Source of the DNA: DASVEE01 sp036399695
GTDB lineage: Bacteria > Acidobacteriota > Thermoanaerobaculia > Gp7-AA8
Reading direction: 5' to 3'
Assembly: GCA_036399695.1 (NCBI GenBank)
Contig: DASWMP010000374.1
Location: 1-36,329, forward strand
Length of the DNA stretch: 36,329 bases
The notes beneath the pieces are model-generated. The model was given only the letters and a program-made list of their open reading frames with translations, was not told the origin of the DNA and ran no database searches. Below, piece after piece: positions 1 to 23,834 of the stretch. Made by a program: the position numbers and the translations under genes. The first letter of the stretch is position 1; the number at the start of each line of letters is the position of its first letter.

Positions 1-1
1 C

Positions 2-3000
2 GTCATGGTCGAGCATCGCAGCGTCGTTCGTCTCGTGGCCGGCAATCACTTCGTGCCGCTCGACGAGGAGAGCCGCGTGCTGCAGGCCGGCTCGACCTCC
101 TTCGACGCCGCGACGTTCGAGATCTGGGGCCCGCTGCTCAACGGCGGCACGCTCGTGCTCTACCCCGAGAAGTACCTCGACCTCGGGACGCTCAACCGCG
201 AGCTCGAGACGCATCGCGTCAACACCATCTGGCTGACGGCCGGTCTGTTCGAGCAGTGGTCGCAGCAGCTCCCGCAACACGAAGTGCAGTACGTGCTCGC
301 CGGCGGCGACGTCCTCAATCCCCGCGCCGTCGAGCGCGTCTACCACGCCTTCCCGAACACCCGCGTCATCAACGGCTACGGCCCGACGGAGAACACCACG
401 TTCACCGCCTGCTACACCGTGCCGCGCGACGCTGACTTCAGCCGCGCCATCCCGCTCGGCACCACGATCAACGGCACCACCCTGCACGTGCTCGGCGAGA
501 CGATGCAGCCGCTGCCGGTCGGCGCGATCGGCGAGCTGTACGCCGGCGGCGACGGCGTGGCCCGCGGTTACTGGAAGCGTGCGGAGCTGACGGCGGAGAA
601 GTTCGTTGTGATGCCGGACAGACAAGAGTGTCTGTCCCACATTAGAACCACAGAGACTTTGCCTGTGTGGGACAGACACTCCTGTCTGTCCGAGGGTGAC
701 GGCCGCAGCGCCGTGGCCCCCCGTCTCTACCGCACCGGTGACCTCGTCCGCTTCCTCCCGGACGGCACGCTGGAGTTCATCGGGCGCGCGGACAACCAGG
801 TCAAGATCCGCGGCTTCCGCATCGAGCTGGGGGAGATTGAAGCGCAGTTGCTTCGCCAGGCCGAAGTGCGCGAGGCGGTCGTCATCGCCCGCAATGACGG
901 CGGCGCCAAGCGGCTCGTGGCGTACGTCGTCCCCACCCGTGCGGGCGTCGACGAGGTCACGCTCGTCGACGAGCTGCAGCGCGCGCTGAAGCAGGAACTG
1001 CCGGAGTACATGGTGCCGTCGGCGTTCGTCGTCCTGGCCGCGTTCCCGCTCAACAGCAACGGCAAGATCGATCGCAACGCGCTGCCGGAGCCGGACTGGC
1101 AGTCGACTTCCTCCTACGTGGCGCCGCGCAACGAGACGGAGACGAGGCTGGCGGAGATCTGGGCGAAGCTGCTCAAGCTCGACCGCGTCGGCGTCGAAGA
1201 CAACTTCTTCGCCATCGGCGGCGACTCCATCCTCTCGATTCAGGCTGTCTCACGCGCCAACCACGCCGGCGTCACCATCACCACCCGGCAGCTCTTCGAG
1301 TCGCCGACCATCGCCGCGCTGGCTCTGCTGGCGTCGAACGGTGTGGCCCGCGTCATGCCGCAGGAAGCGGTGAGCGGCACGCTCACGCTCCTGCCGATTC
1401 AACAGCAGTTTCTGGAGGAGGACACCCATGCGGCCCATCATTTCAACCAATCGCTGCTCTTCGTAACGCCGGAAGGATTCGACGCCCGCTTCCTCCGGGA
1501 CGTGGTGCGCGCTCTCTACACGCGCCACGATGCCCTCCGCCTGACCTTCGGTGAGACCGCCGAGCACCGCGACGTCACCGAAGCTCTGCTCGACGCGGCT
1601 GCCATCGTCGAAGGCGTCACGGACGTGACCGGCCGCTGCGCCGACTACCAGCAGTCCTTCGACCTCGCGAACGGCCCGCTCTTCCGCGCCGTCTGGTTCG
1701 CCGAGGCGCAGCGGCTGCTGCTCGTGGCCCACCACATCATCATCGACGGTGTGTCGTGGCGCATTCTCGTCAGCGACATCGAGCAGGCCTTCGCGCAGTA
1801 CCGCGCCGGGGAACCGATCGCGCTGGCGCCGAAGACCTCGTCCTTCCAGCAGTGGGGCGCCGCGCTCGAAGCGTACGCCACGTCGCATGCGCTGGCTGCC
1901 GAGAAGCCGTACTGGCTCGGCCAGTACGACGCCAACGTCGACGCGCTGCCGGTCGACCGCGCCACCACCGGCCGCCTGACGTACAGCAGCTCGTCCACGG
2001 AGCGCGTCCGCCTCACCGCGGCCGAGACGCAGGCGCTGCTGCAGCGCGCCGGCAACGCGTACCGCACCACCATCAACGAGCTCCTTCTCTCCGGTGTCTA
2101 CCTCGGCATGCGCAACTGGACGCGCTCTTCCGGCCTGCGTCTGGCCCTCGAAGGCCACGGCCGCGAAGAGCTCTTCGACAACCTCGATACCACCCAGACC
2201 GTCGGCTGGTTCACGACCGTGTTCCCGCTGACGCTGGAGAGCGCGACGGCTGCCGTGTCCGACGTCATCAAGTCGGTCAAGGAGCAGTACCGCGCGCTCC
2301 CGAATCACGGCCTCGGTTTCGGCGTCCTGCGCTATCTCGCGCAGGACGGGGAGCTCGCCGCCAAAGCGAACGCCAATCGCCCGCAGCTCGTCTTCAACTA
2401 CCTCGGTCAGCTCGACCGCACGGCCGACCGCGACACGGCGTTCCGGCCGGCGTCAGAATCGATGGGACCGCAGGTCGATCTCGAGCGCGTCCGTACGTAC
2501 CAGCTCGGCCTCAACGGCCGCGTCGTCGAAGGCGTCCTCGAGTTCACCCTCGACTACAGCCGTCTGCAGTACGACGGCGAGACGATGACCGCGCTGGCCC
2601 GCTCCATCGAAGCGGCCCTGCGGAGCGTCATCGCCCATTGCCTCGAGACCGAGCGTGGCGACTACACGCCGTCCGACTTCCCGCTGGCCATCGTCTCTCA
2701 GGCGCGCCTCGATGCCTGGCAGCAGGCGTATCCGGGCATGACCAAGCTGTATCCGGCGACGGGCATGCAGCAGGGGATGTTCTTCCACAGCCTCATGGAT
2801 CGCGGCGCGTACGTCACGCAGATCTACCCGCGCTTCCACGGCGACCTCTCGCCGGTGACGTTCCGGAAGGCGTGGGAGCTGGTGAGCAACCGTCACGACA
2901 TCTTCCGCACCGCTTTCGTCGGACAGGAAGAGCGGCTGCACCAGCTCGTCGTCGACCGCGCGGAGCTTCCGTGGCACGAGCACGACTGGCGCGGCATGTC

Positions 3001-5959
3001 CGCCGCCGAGCAGGAAGTGCGCTTCGCGAAGTTCCGCGAGGACGACAAGGTCGCCGGCTTCGACATGGCGCAGGCGCCGCTGCAGCGCATCACGCTCATC
3101 CGCTTCGATGACGACCGCTGGCAGATGATCTGGACGCACCACCACATGCTGCTCGACGGCTGGTGCGCGCCGCTCGTCTACAAGGAAGTCATCCACGCTT
3201 ACCAGCGCCTCAGCCGCGGTGTCGCCGTGCAGTTGCCGGATGCGCCGCTGTACGAGGGCTACATCCAGTGGCTGCAGCGCCGCGATGCCGATGAGTCCCG
3301 CGCCTACTGGCGGGAAGCGCTGGCCGGACTCGAAGCGCCGACGCCGATCGTCATCGACAAGCTGGCTACCGACGGACGCCGCGGCTTCCAGGAGCAGCTC
3401 CTCGCCCTGACGGCCGAAGAGACGCAGCGCCTCGAGTCGTTCGCCCGCACGCACCAGACCACCGTCAACACGCTCATGCAGTTGTCGTGGGCGTACCTGC
3501 TCCATCGCTACAGCGGTGAGGCGCAGGTCTGCTTCGGCGCCATCACGTCCGGCCGTCCGGCCGAGGTCAAAGGCGTCGAGCAGATGATCGGCCTCTTCAT
3601 CAACACCATCCCGGTCAAGGTTGCGTTCGAGGCCGGTGCGGCCACGACGGCTCTCGTCGCCGGTCTGCACCGCGCCTTCCAGCGCAGCCAGGACCACAGC
3701 TACCTGCCGCTCACCGACATCCAGCAGCAGAGCGCCATCACCTCCGGCGTGCCGCTGTTCGACAGCCTGCTCGCGTTCGAGAACTATCCGGTCGACACCG
3801 CCGTGGCGGAAGAGACGGAGTCGAACGACTCGAACCTGCGCATCGAGAGCAGCGCCACCGACGAGCGGACGAACTACAAGCTGACGCTCATCGTCACCAA
3901 CGCCGGCCGGCTCAAGGTCCGCTGCGGCTACATGGCCGAGACGTTTGCGCACGACAGCGTCGCCCGCATGCTCGGTCACCTCTCGCGCATCCTCACGAGC
4001 ATCACTGACACGGCACGTCTCGATGAGATCGACGTGCTGACGTCCGGCGAGCGCGAGCAGTTCGCGCGCTGGAACGACACGGCCGAGGAGATCCCGACGG
4101 ACGTTTGTCTGCACGAGATGTTCGTCGAGCGCGCCGTCGCCTTCCCGAAGGCTGTCGCCACCCGCGACGCCGACGGCACGGTGCTGACGTACGAAGAGCT
4201 GTTCCGCCGCGCCATCGCCCTCTCCCGTCAGCTCAAAGCGATGCAGGTGCAGACGGAAGAGCTGGTCGGCGTTCGTCTGCCGAAGGGCAGCGATCAGGTC
4301 ATCGCCACGCTCGGTATCATGATGGCCGGCGGCGCTTATCTCCCGATGGAGATGAACTGGCCGGTCGACCGCTGCACGTCGATCTGCAACGTCGCCAGTG
4401 CCCGCTACGTCATCACGAACGCCGAGACGATTGGTGAAACAGTCAGCCTGTCGCTCCCGGCCACCCCGGCGGAAGGCGACCTGCGCGAGCTCGCCAACGA
4501 GCTGTCGTACGAAGGCCTGACCGACAAGCTGGCGTACGTCATCTTCACCTCCGGCTCGACCGGCACGCCGAAGGGTGTGGCCATCGAGCATGCGGCGGCC
4601 GTGAACACCTGCATCGACATCAACCAGCGCTACGCCATCGACCACAACGACAAGGTGCTGGCCGTCTCCGCGCTCAGCTTCGACCTTTCGGTGTACGACA
4701 TCTTCGGCCTGCTCGCCGTCGGCGGTGAAGTGATCTTCCCCGCTGCCGCGAAAGCAACCGATCCGCGTCACTGGGCGGAGCTGGTCGAGATGCACGGCAT
4801 CACGCTGTGGGACACGGTCCCGGCCTCGGCCGACCTGCTGGCGACGCATTACGAGCTGGAAGGCCGCACCTGCAACGCTCCGGTGCGCACGATCATGATG
4901 TCCGGCGACTGGATCCACCCGGCGCTGCCGAAGCGTCTGTGGAACGTCTTCCCGAACGCGAACACCTGGAGCCTCGGGGGTGCCACCGAAGCCTCGATCT
5001 GGTCGATCAACTATCCGATCACCGAGGACACGAGTGGGCTCAAGAGCGTGCCGTACGGCATGCCGCTGGCGAACCAGAGCTTCCACGTCCTCGACGGCAA
5101 TCTGCGGCAGGTGCCGGTCGGCGTCATCGGTGAGCTCTTCATCGGCGGACGCGGCGTGGCGCGCTGCTACTACGGCGACGCCGAGCGCACCGCGAAGAGT
5201 TTCATCCATCACGAGCAGCTCGGACGCCTGTACCGCACCGGCGACATGGGCCGCTACATGGCGGACGGCAACATCGAGTTCATCGGCCGCGTCGACCATC
5301 AGGTGAAGATCCGCGGCTTCCGTATCGAGCTCGGTGAGATCGAAGCAGTGCTCTCGCGCAACGAGGCGGTCGAGAAGGTGATCGTCGAAGTGCGCGGCAC
5401 CGGCAACGACAAGTACCTCGCGGCATACGTGGTCCGCACTCAGACAGGAGTGTCTGAGCCACATGTAGGACAGACACTCCTGTCTGTCCCGCGCACCCCT
5501 GAGAGTGACGCCGAACTGATCGCCAGCCTGAAGCAGGCGGCGCGTGCGGCTCTCCCGACCTACATGCTGCCGGCGGCGTACGTGACCCTCGAGACGCTGC
5601 CGCTCACCGCGAACGGCAAGGTCGACAAGAAGGCGCTGCCGGAACCGGGCAACCAGTTGCTCGCCGACTACGTCGCGCCGTCGACGGAGACCGAAACCAC
5701 GCTCTCCGCGATCTGGCGCGAGCTCCTCGGCTCCACGCGCGAGATCGGCGTGACCGAAAACTTCTTCGAAGCCGGCGGCAACTCACTCCTGGCGATGCAG
5801 ATCCTCTATCGCGTCCAGGACCGCCTCGGCTGCCGTCTCGACATCGCCGATGTCTTCTCCTACCAAACGATCGCTCTGCTGGCGAAGTTCATCGACGCCA
5901 TGACACACATCGAGGCCGACGTCACGTCCGACGAAGAGCTCGAAGAGTTGGCTTACTAA
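2..5959 (+). CDS. Non-ribosomal peptide synthetase, 5'-truncated by window edge (A-PCP-E-C-A-PCP)
   Basis: The frame is open to base 2, so the ATG at base 5 is not the real start: it falls just after the A3 core of an adenylation domain. Counting residues from that ATG: partial A domain to about 365 (YGPTE, YRTGDL, NGKID at 352); PCP with Ser408 in GGDSI; epimerase about 460-895 with HHIIIDG from H576 and EGHGRE at E716; condensation domain about 900-1350 with HHMLLDG (H1046, H1047, D1051), DCL type as expected after an epimerase; A domain about 1365-1890 (FTSGSTG at 1514); PCP with Ser1927 in GGNSL. The protein ends in an acidic tail (SDEELEELAY), which could be a C-terminal docking peptide for the TubC-like domain of the next protein. 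All catalytic motifs look intact. The stop codon is 9 nt before the next NRPS start, which has an AAGGAA ribosome site. Two dispersed palindromic repeat insertions are translated within its A domains. Confidence 0.97.
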   Translation, partial: VMVEHRSVVRLVAGNHFVPLDEESRVLQAGSTSFDAATFEIWGPLLNGGTLVLYPEKYLDLGTLNRELETHRVNTIWLTAGLFEQWSQQLPQHEVQYVLAGGDVLNPRAVERVYHAFPNTRVINGYGPTENTTFTACYTVPRDADFSRAIPLGTTINGTTLHVLGETMQPLPVGAIGELYAGGDGVARGYWKRAELTAEKFVVMPDRQECLSHIRTTETLPVWDRHSCLSEGDGRSAVAPRLYRTGDLVRFLPDGTLEFIGRADNQVKIRGFRIELGEIEAQLLRQAEVREAVVIARNDGGAKRLVAYVVPTRAGVDEVTLVDELQRALKQELPEYMVPSAFVVLAAFPLNSNGKIDRNALPEPDWQSTSSYVAPRNETETRLAEIWAKLLKLDRVGVEDNFFAIGGDSILSIQAVSRANHAGVTITTRQLFESPTIAALALLASNGVARVMPQEAVSGTLTLLPIQQQFLEEDTHAAHHFNQSLLFVTPEGFDARFLRDVVRALYTRHDALRLTFGETAEHRDVTEALLDAAAIVEGVTDVTGRCADYQQSFDLANGPLFRAVWFAEAQRLLLVAHHIIIDGVSWRILVSDIEQAFAQYRAGEPIALAPKTSSFQQWGAALEAYATSHALAAEKPYWLGQYDANVDALPVDRATTGRLTYSSSSTERVRLTAAETQALLQRAGNAYRTTINELLLSGVYLGMRNWTRSSGLRLALEGHGREELFDNLDTTQTVGWFTTVFPLTLESATAAVSDVIKSVKEQYRALPNHGLGFGVLRYLAQDGELAAKANANRPQLVFNYLGQLDRTADRDTAFRPASESMGPQVDLERVRTYQLGLNGRVVEGVLEFTLDYSRLQYDGETMTALARSIEAALRSVIAHCLETERGDYTPSDFPLAIVSQARLDAWQQAYPGMTKLYPATGMQQGMFFHSLMDRGAYVTQIYPRFHGDLSPVTFRKAWELVSNRHDIFRTAFVGQEERLHQLVVDRAELPWHEHDWRGMSAAEQEVRFAKFREDDKVAGFDMAQAPLQRITLIRFDDDRWQMIWTHHHMLLDGWCAPLVYKEVIHAYQRLSRGVAVQLPDAPLYEGYIQWLQRRDADESRAYWREALAGLEAPTPIVIDKLATDGRRGFQEQLLALTAEETQRLESFARTHQTTVNTLMQLSWAYLLHRYSGEAQVCFGAITSGRPAEVKGVEQMIGLFINTIPVKVAFEAGAATTALVAGLHRAFQRSQDHSYLPLTDIQQQSAITSGVPLFDSLLAFENYPVDTAVAEETESNDSNLRIESSATDERTNYKLTLIVTNAGRLKVRCGYMAETFAHDSVARMLGHLSRILTSITDTARLDEIDVLTSGEREQFARWNDTAEEIPTDVCLHEMFVERAVAFPKAVATRDADGTVLTYEELFRRAIALSRQLKAMQVQTEELVGVRLPKGSDQVIATLGIMMAGGAYLPMEMNWPVDRCTSICNVASARYVITNAETIGETVSLSLPATPAEGDLRELANELSYEGLTDKLAYVIFTSGSTGTPKGVAIEHAAAVNTCIDINQRYAIDHNDKVLAVSALSFDLSVYDIFGLLAVGGEVIFPAAAKATDPRHWAELVEMHGITLWDTVPASADLLATHYELEGRTCNAPVRTIMMSGDWIHPALPKRLWNVFPNANTWSLGGATEASIWSINYPITEDTSGLKSVPYGMPLANQSFHVLDGNLRQVPVGVIGELFIGGRGVARCYYGDAERTAKSFIHHEQLGRLYRTGDMGRYMADGNIEFIGRVDHQVKIRGFRIELGEIEAVLSRNEAVEKVIVEVRGTGNDKYLAAYVVRTQTGVSEPHVGQTLLSVPRTPESDAELIASLKQAARAALPTYMLPAAYVTLETLPLTANGKVDKKALPEPGNQLLADYVAPSTETETTLSAIWRELLGSTREIGVTENFFEAGGNSLLAMQILYRVQDRLGCRLDIADVFSYQTIALLAKFIDAMTHIEADVTSDEELEELAY
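5..2690 (+). other. NRPS module: A (Val-like) - PCP - epimerase
   Basis: This module loads, and then epimerises, one residue. Aligning the A4-A5 region by hand to the gramicidin synthetase PheA core gives pocket residues D-A-F-W-L-G-G-T-F, the pattern known for valine-activating domains. The PCP carries GGDSI, the form typical of carriers that precede an epimerase. The epimerase keeps its His-His-Asp motif and the EGHGRE glutamate, so a D-residue (D-Val) is expected. The loop between A6 (GELYAGG) and A7 (LYRTGDL) is enlarged by about 35 residues encoded by two inverted repeat copies. The assignment is a manual reading and was not tested against a specificity predictor. Confidence 0.75.
616..691. 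repeat. Inverted pair of 26-nt palindromic repeats inside NRPS coding sequence
   Basis: The copy at 616-641 and the copy at 666-691 are reverse complements over 26 nt with a single mismatch. Each is itself a hairpin: the right copy has perfect 9-nt arms GGACAGACA and TGTCTGTCC around CTCC. In the NRPS frame they encode DRQECLSH and WDRHSCLS. Confidence 0.9.
2691..5959 (+). other. NRPS module: C (DCL) - A (Cys-like) - PCP
   Basis: The condensation domain joins the upstream D-residue to the next amino acid (HHMLLDGWC). The A domain has the SFDLSVYDIFG and LGGATEASIW signatures of cysteine-activating domains. The hand-read pocket is D-L-Y-D-M-S-L-I-W, against the usual Cys pattern D-L-Y-N-L/M-S-L-I-W, so position 278 is Asp instead of Asn. 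The condensation domain is a normal one, not a heterocyclisation (Cy) domain, so a thiazoline is not predicted from this module. A repeat-derived stretch lies between A8 and A10 (residues about 1811-1832 of the protein). Confidence 0.7.
5440..5490. repeat. Inverted pair of the palindromic repeat inside NRPS coding sequence
   Basis: A degenerate copy (CAGACAGGAGTGTCTGAG, 5441-5458 region) faces a full copy (GGACAGACA, CTCC, TGTCTGTCC, ending at 5489). They are translated as TQTGVSEPH and VGQTLLSV between the A8 and A10 motifs of the Cys-like A domain. Confidence 0.85.
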
Positions 5960-5968
5960 GGAAATCCG

Positions 5969-21211
<15,243 letters not shown>

Positions 21212-21215
21212 ATGA

Positions 21216-21378
21216 GTTGGCGATTGGCAGTTGGCGGTGGGCAGTGGGCCCCCGCCCGCTGCCACCGCTCCGCCTCGCCGCAGCACGTCCGATCAGTCCC
21301 TAAATCTAAAACCGAAACCTCGGTTGGCAGTGGCTCGAGCCGTCTCCCACTGCCAACCGCCAACTGCCAACCGCCAAC
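21216..21378. repeat. Intergenic inverted-repeat element A (TTGGCAGTTGGCGG family)
   Basis: The left arm 21216-21248 and right arm 21346-21378 are reverse complements over 33 nt with two mismatches, around a 97-nt centre that includes AAAACCGAAACC words. It begins 5 nt after the NRPS stop and ends 20 nt before the hydroxylase ATG. It fills this gap and would fold into a long hairpin in the transcript. Confidence 0.9.
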
Positions 21379-21398
21379 TGACTCAAAAGGAACAGCAA

Positions 21399-22394
21399 AT
21401 GACCACCCTCACCCTCGAAGCCCCCGTCGCCTCCGTCCTGACCACCACCTCGCTCGCCGAAGCCGCCGGACGCGACATCCTGCTCACCGTCGACACCAGC
21501 GGGCAGAAACTGCTCGACTGGGCCGAGCAGCACAAAGAGCAGATCGAGAACCTCCTCCAGACCCGCGGCGCCCTGCTGCTGCGCGGACTGAAGTTCCCGA
21601 GCAGCAAGCAGTTCGGGCAGTTGCTCACGGTTCTGTTCGGTGAGGAGCTGATGGGGTACGAGTACCGCTCCACTCCCCGTACCGAGCTCCGCGACAACGT
21701 CTACACCGCCACCGAGTACCACCCGAGCGAGGTTATCCCGCAGCACAACGAGTCCTCCTACGCCAACCAGTGGGCCATGCGCGCCGGCTTCCTCTGCATG
21801 CTGCCGAGCGCGACCGGCGGTGCCACCCCGCTCGCCGACAGCCGCGAGGTCTACAAAAAGATCCCGGCCGAAATCCGCCAGAAGTTTGAAGACAAAGGAG
21901 TTCTCTACGTCCGGAACTACGGCGACATCGACCTTCCGTGGACGGAGGTATTTCAAACGGAAGATAAAGCGGTCGTCGAGAGTTATTGTCAATCGAATCA
22001 ACTGACATACGAATGGAAGGCCAACGGTGGCTTGCGCACCGGACAGGTGAACCCTGCCGTCGCGAATCATCCGGTGACTGGGGAGAAGGTCTGGTTCAAC
22101 CAGGCGCATCTGTTCCACGTCTCCAGCCTGCGGCCGGAAGTGCGCGAGAGTCTCCTCTCGGTATGTGGTGAGGACGACCTGCCGCGCAACGCTTACTACG
22201 GCGACGGCTCGCCTCTCGAGGAAGACGTCCTCCAGTTCATTCGCGAAGTCTACGAGTCCGAAAAGTTTCACTTCGAGTGGCAGAAGAACGACCTGCTCCT
22301 CGTCGACAACATGCTGTTCACCCACGGCCGCCAGCCGTTCTCGGGCGACCGCAAGGTGCTGGTGGGCATGGCTCGCGGCCATGGCCACTCGTAA
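21399..22394 (+). CDS. SyrP/TauD-family Fe(II)/2-oxoglutarate-dependent amino-acid hydroxylase
   Basis: A 331-residue enzyme of the TauD/TfdA dioxygenase family, subgroup of NRPS tailoring hydroxylases such as SyrP. These enzymes beta-hydroxylate carrier-bound or free amino acids, often Asp. The iron ligands are visible as H116-x-E118 (PQHNESSY) and H309 (LFTHGRQP); R318 (GDRKVLVGM) should hold 2-oxoglutarate. GGATPLADSR is also typical of the family. The start chosen is the ATG at 21399 with AAAAGGA upstream; an upstream in-frame ATG would read through the repeat element and is unlikely. The gene lies between the NRPS and the exporter genes. The Asp-like A domain in the NRPS makes beta-hydroxy-Asp a reasonable but untested product. 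Another amino acid substrate remains possible. Confidence 0.88.
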   Translation: MTTLTLEAPVASVLTTTSLAEAAGRDILLTVDTSGQKLLDWAEQHKEQIENLLQTRGALLLRGLKFPSSKQFGQLLTVLFGEELMGYEYRSTPRTELRDNVYTATEYHPSEVIPQHNESSYANQWAMRAGFLCMLPSATGGATPLADSREVYKKIPAEIRQKFEDKGVLYVRNYGDIDLPWTEVFQTEDKAVVESYCQSNQLTYEWKANGGLRTGQVNPAVANHPVTGEKVWFNQAHLFHVSSLRPEVRESLLSVCGEDDLPRNAYYGDGSPLEEDVLQFIREVYESEKFHFEWQKNDLLLVDNMLFTHGRQPFSGDRKVLVGMARGHGHS

Positions 22395-22414
22395 ACATCG
22401 ATGACTGCAATGCC

Positions 22415-22423
22415 GGAGAAGGA
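22415..22423 (+). promoter_or_regulatory. Ribosome binding site deciding the start of the membrane-fusion protein
   Basis: GGAGAAGGA lies 10 nt before the ATG at 22434. The earlier in-frame ATGs at 22401 and 22410 have no comparable site, so 22434 is preferred. Confidence 0.6.
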
Positions 22424-22433
22424 CGAAAGCAAC

Positions 22434-23786
22434 ATGCGACAGGAATCACAGGCAGTGGACGGAGAGGTCTGGAAGCCGCACCCGGTCGACGAGACCACCA
22501 CCGCGACCCGCACGGGACGCTCGATGGACATCGTTCGCGAGGAGCGGCAGCAGAGCCTCGTGCGCAAATACTGGTATGTCCCGGTCGCCGTACTGGTGCT
22601 CTTCGCCTTCATCGGCGCCAAGCAGTACCTCGGCCGCGCCAGCTATATCGCGCAGCGCTCCGACCTGACGGTCTCGGTCGTCCGGCAGGGCGACTTCGCG
22701 GTCAACGTCCGCGCCAACGGCAAGCTGAAAAGCCGCGACGTCTTCTTCCTCGCTTCCCGCGTCAGCGGCAGCGTCGGGCAGATCCTCGTCAAGGCCGGTG
22801 AGCTCGTCGACGTGCAGACGCCGATCGTGAGCCTCGTGAACCCGCAGCTCACCGTCGACCTCGTACAGGCGCAGGCGAAGCTGCGTCAGGTCATGGCCGA
22901 GGCGCAGGTCGAGCTCAAGACGGCCGAATCGTCGCTGCTCGACCAGGAGATTCAGCTCCTCGCCGCCAAGAACAGCCTGCAGACGTCGCAGCGCGAGCTG
23001 CACTCGAAGACCGAGCTCTCGAAGTTCGGCGACGGGCTCGTCTCCGCGATGGACATGCAGCAGGCGAAAGCCAGCGTCGAGACGCAGCAGCAGATCTACG
23101 CCCTTTCCCAGCAGCGCGTCGAACAGATGCGCAGCCGCCTCCAGGCGCAGCGCATGGCCCGCAACCTCGAGACCGAGCAGTTGCGCGAGAACATCGTCAA
23201 CGTCCAGTCGCAGATCGACCAGCTCGTCGTCCGCGCCGGCATGAAGGGCACGCTCCAGTCGCTCGCCGTGTCGCCGGGACAGAAGCTCAACATCGGTGAC
23301 AGCGTCGGCGTCGTCGCCGACACCACGCACCTCATCGCGCAGCTTCAGGTGCCGGAGCTGCAGGTGCAGCGCGTCAGCAACGGCCTGCCCGTCACGATCG
23401 ACACCCGCCGCAGCAAGATCGAAGGGCGCGTGATCCGCGTTGCCCCGTCGGTCCAGGGCGGCATGGTCGAGGTGGACGTCGCTCTCAACGAGAACGCCCC
23501 GATGCCGGCCGAAGCGCGCGCCGACCTGAGCGTCGAAGGCATGGTCCACATCGTCGAGCTGAAGAACGTGCTCTTCATGGATCGTCCCGACTTCGCCAAG
23601 GCGGACGCCGCGCAGAACCTCTACCGCCTCAATGCGGACGAGAGCCGCGCCACCCGTATCCCGCTGACGTTCGGCGAGGCTTCGGTCAATCAGATTCAGA
23701 TTCTCCGCGGCGTGCAGCCGGGCGACAAGGTCATCACTTCCGATACCTCCGCCTTCGCCTCGCACGACACCGTCATCGTCAACTAA
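22434..23786 (+). CDS. HlyD/MacA-type periplasmic membrane-fusion protein
   Basis: About 450 residues. A short cytoplasmic N-terminus is followed by one membrane anchor (WYVPVAVLVLFAFIGA, about residues 46-61). Then come a lipoyl-like half (SRVSGSVGQILVKAGELVDV), a long Gln/Glu-rich coiled-coil hairpin (about residues 140-265), the second lipoyl half (KGTLQSLAVSPGQKLNIGD) and a beta-barrel with a C-terminal membrane-proximal domain (VQPGDKVITSDTSAF). It would link the inner-membrane ABC transporter encoded next to an outer-membrane channel, which is not seen in this window. This is the arrangement of MacAB-TolC and of the pyoverdine exporter PvdRT-OpmQ. Together with the neighbouring NRPS it is best read as part of the peptide exporter. 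An alternative start at 22401 would add 11 residues. Confidence 0.9.
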   Translation: MRQESQAVDGEVWKPHPVDETTTATRTGRSMDIVREERQQSLVRKYWYVPVAVLVLFAFIGAKQYLGRASYIAQRSDLTVSVVRQGDFAVNVRANGKLKSRDVFFLASRVSGSVGQILVKAGELVDVQTPIVSLVNPQLTVDLVQAQAKLRQVMAEAQVELKTAESSLLDQEIQLLAAKNSLQTSQRELHSKTELSKFGDGLVSAMDMQQAKASVETQQQIYALSQQRVEQMRSRLQAQRMARNLETEQLRENIVNVQSQIDQLVVRAGMKGTLQSLAVSPGQKLNIGDSVGVVADTTHLIAQLQVPELQVQRVSNGLPVTIDTRRSKIEGRVIRVAPSVQGGMVEVDVALNENAPMPAEARADLSVEGMVHIVELKNVLFMDRPDFAKADAAQNLYRLNADESRATRIPLTFGEASVNQIQILRGVQPGDKVITSDTSAFASHDTVIVN

Positions 23787-23834
23787 GCATCCGAACGCCG
23801 AGCATCGCATTACGCACTTGAAGGAATCCTGGTC

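Noticed and set aside
616..691. Intrinsic terminator within the NRPS gene
   Set aside because: There are hairpins but no T-tract, and the reading frame continues through intact domains; an insertion repeat explains it better.
2453..5464. 1003-residue open frame on the - strand inside the first NRPS gene
   Set aside because: It is a shadow of the GC-rich NRPS coding sequence. The + frame has all catalytic motifs, while this one shows only Arg/Asp/Val-rich sequence.
21216..21378. Insertion sequence between the NRPS and the hydroxylase
   Set aside because: There is no transposase ORF and the centre is only 97 nt; it is a non-coding repeat element.
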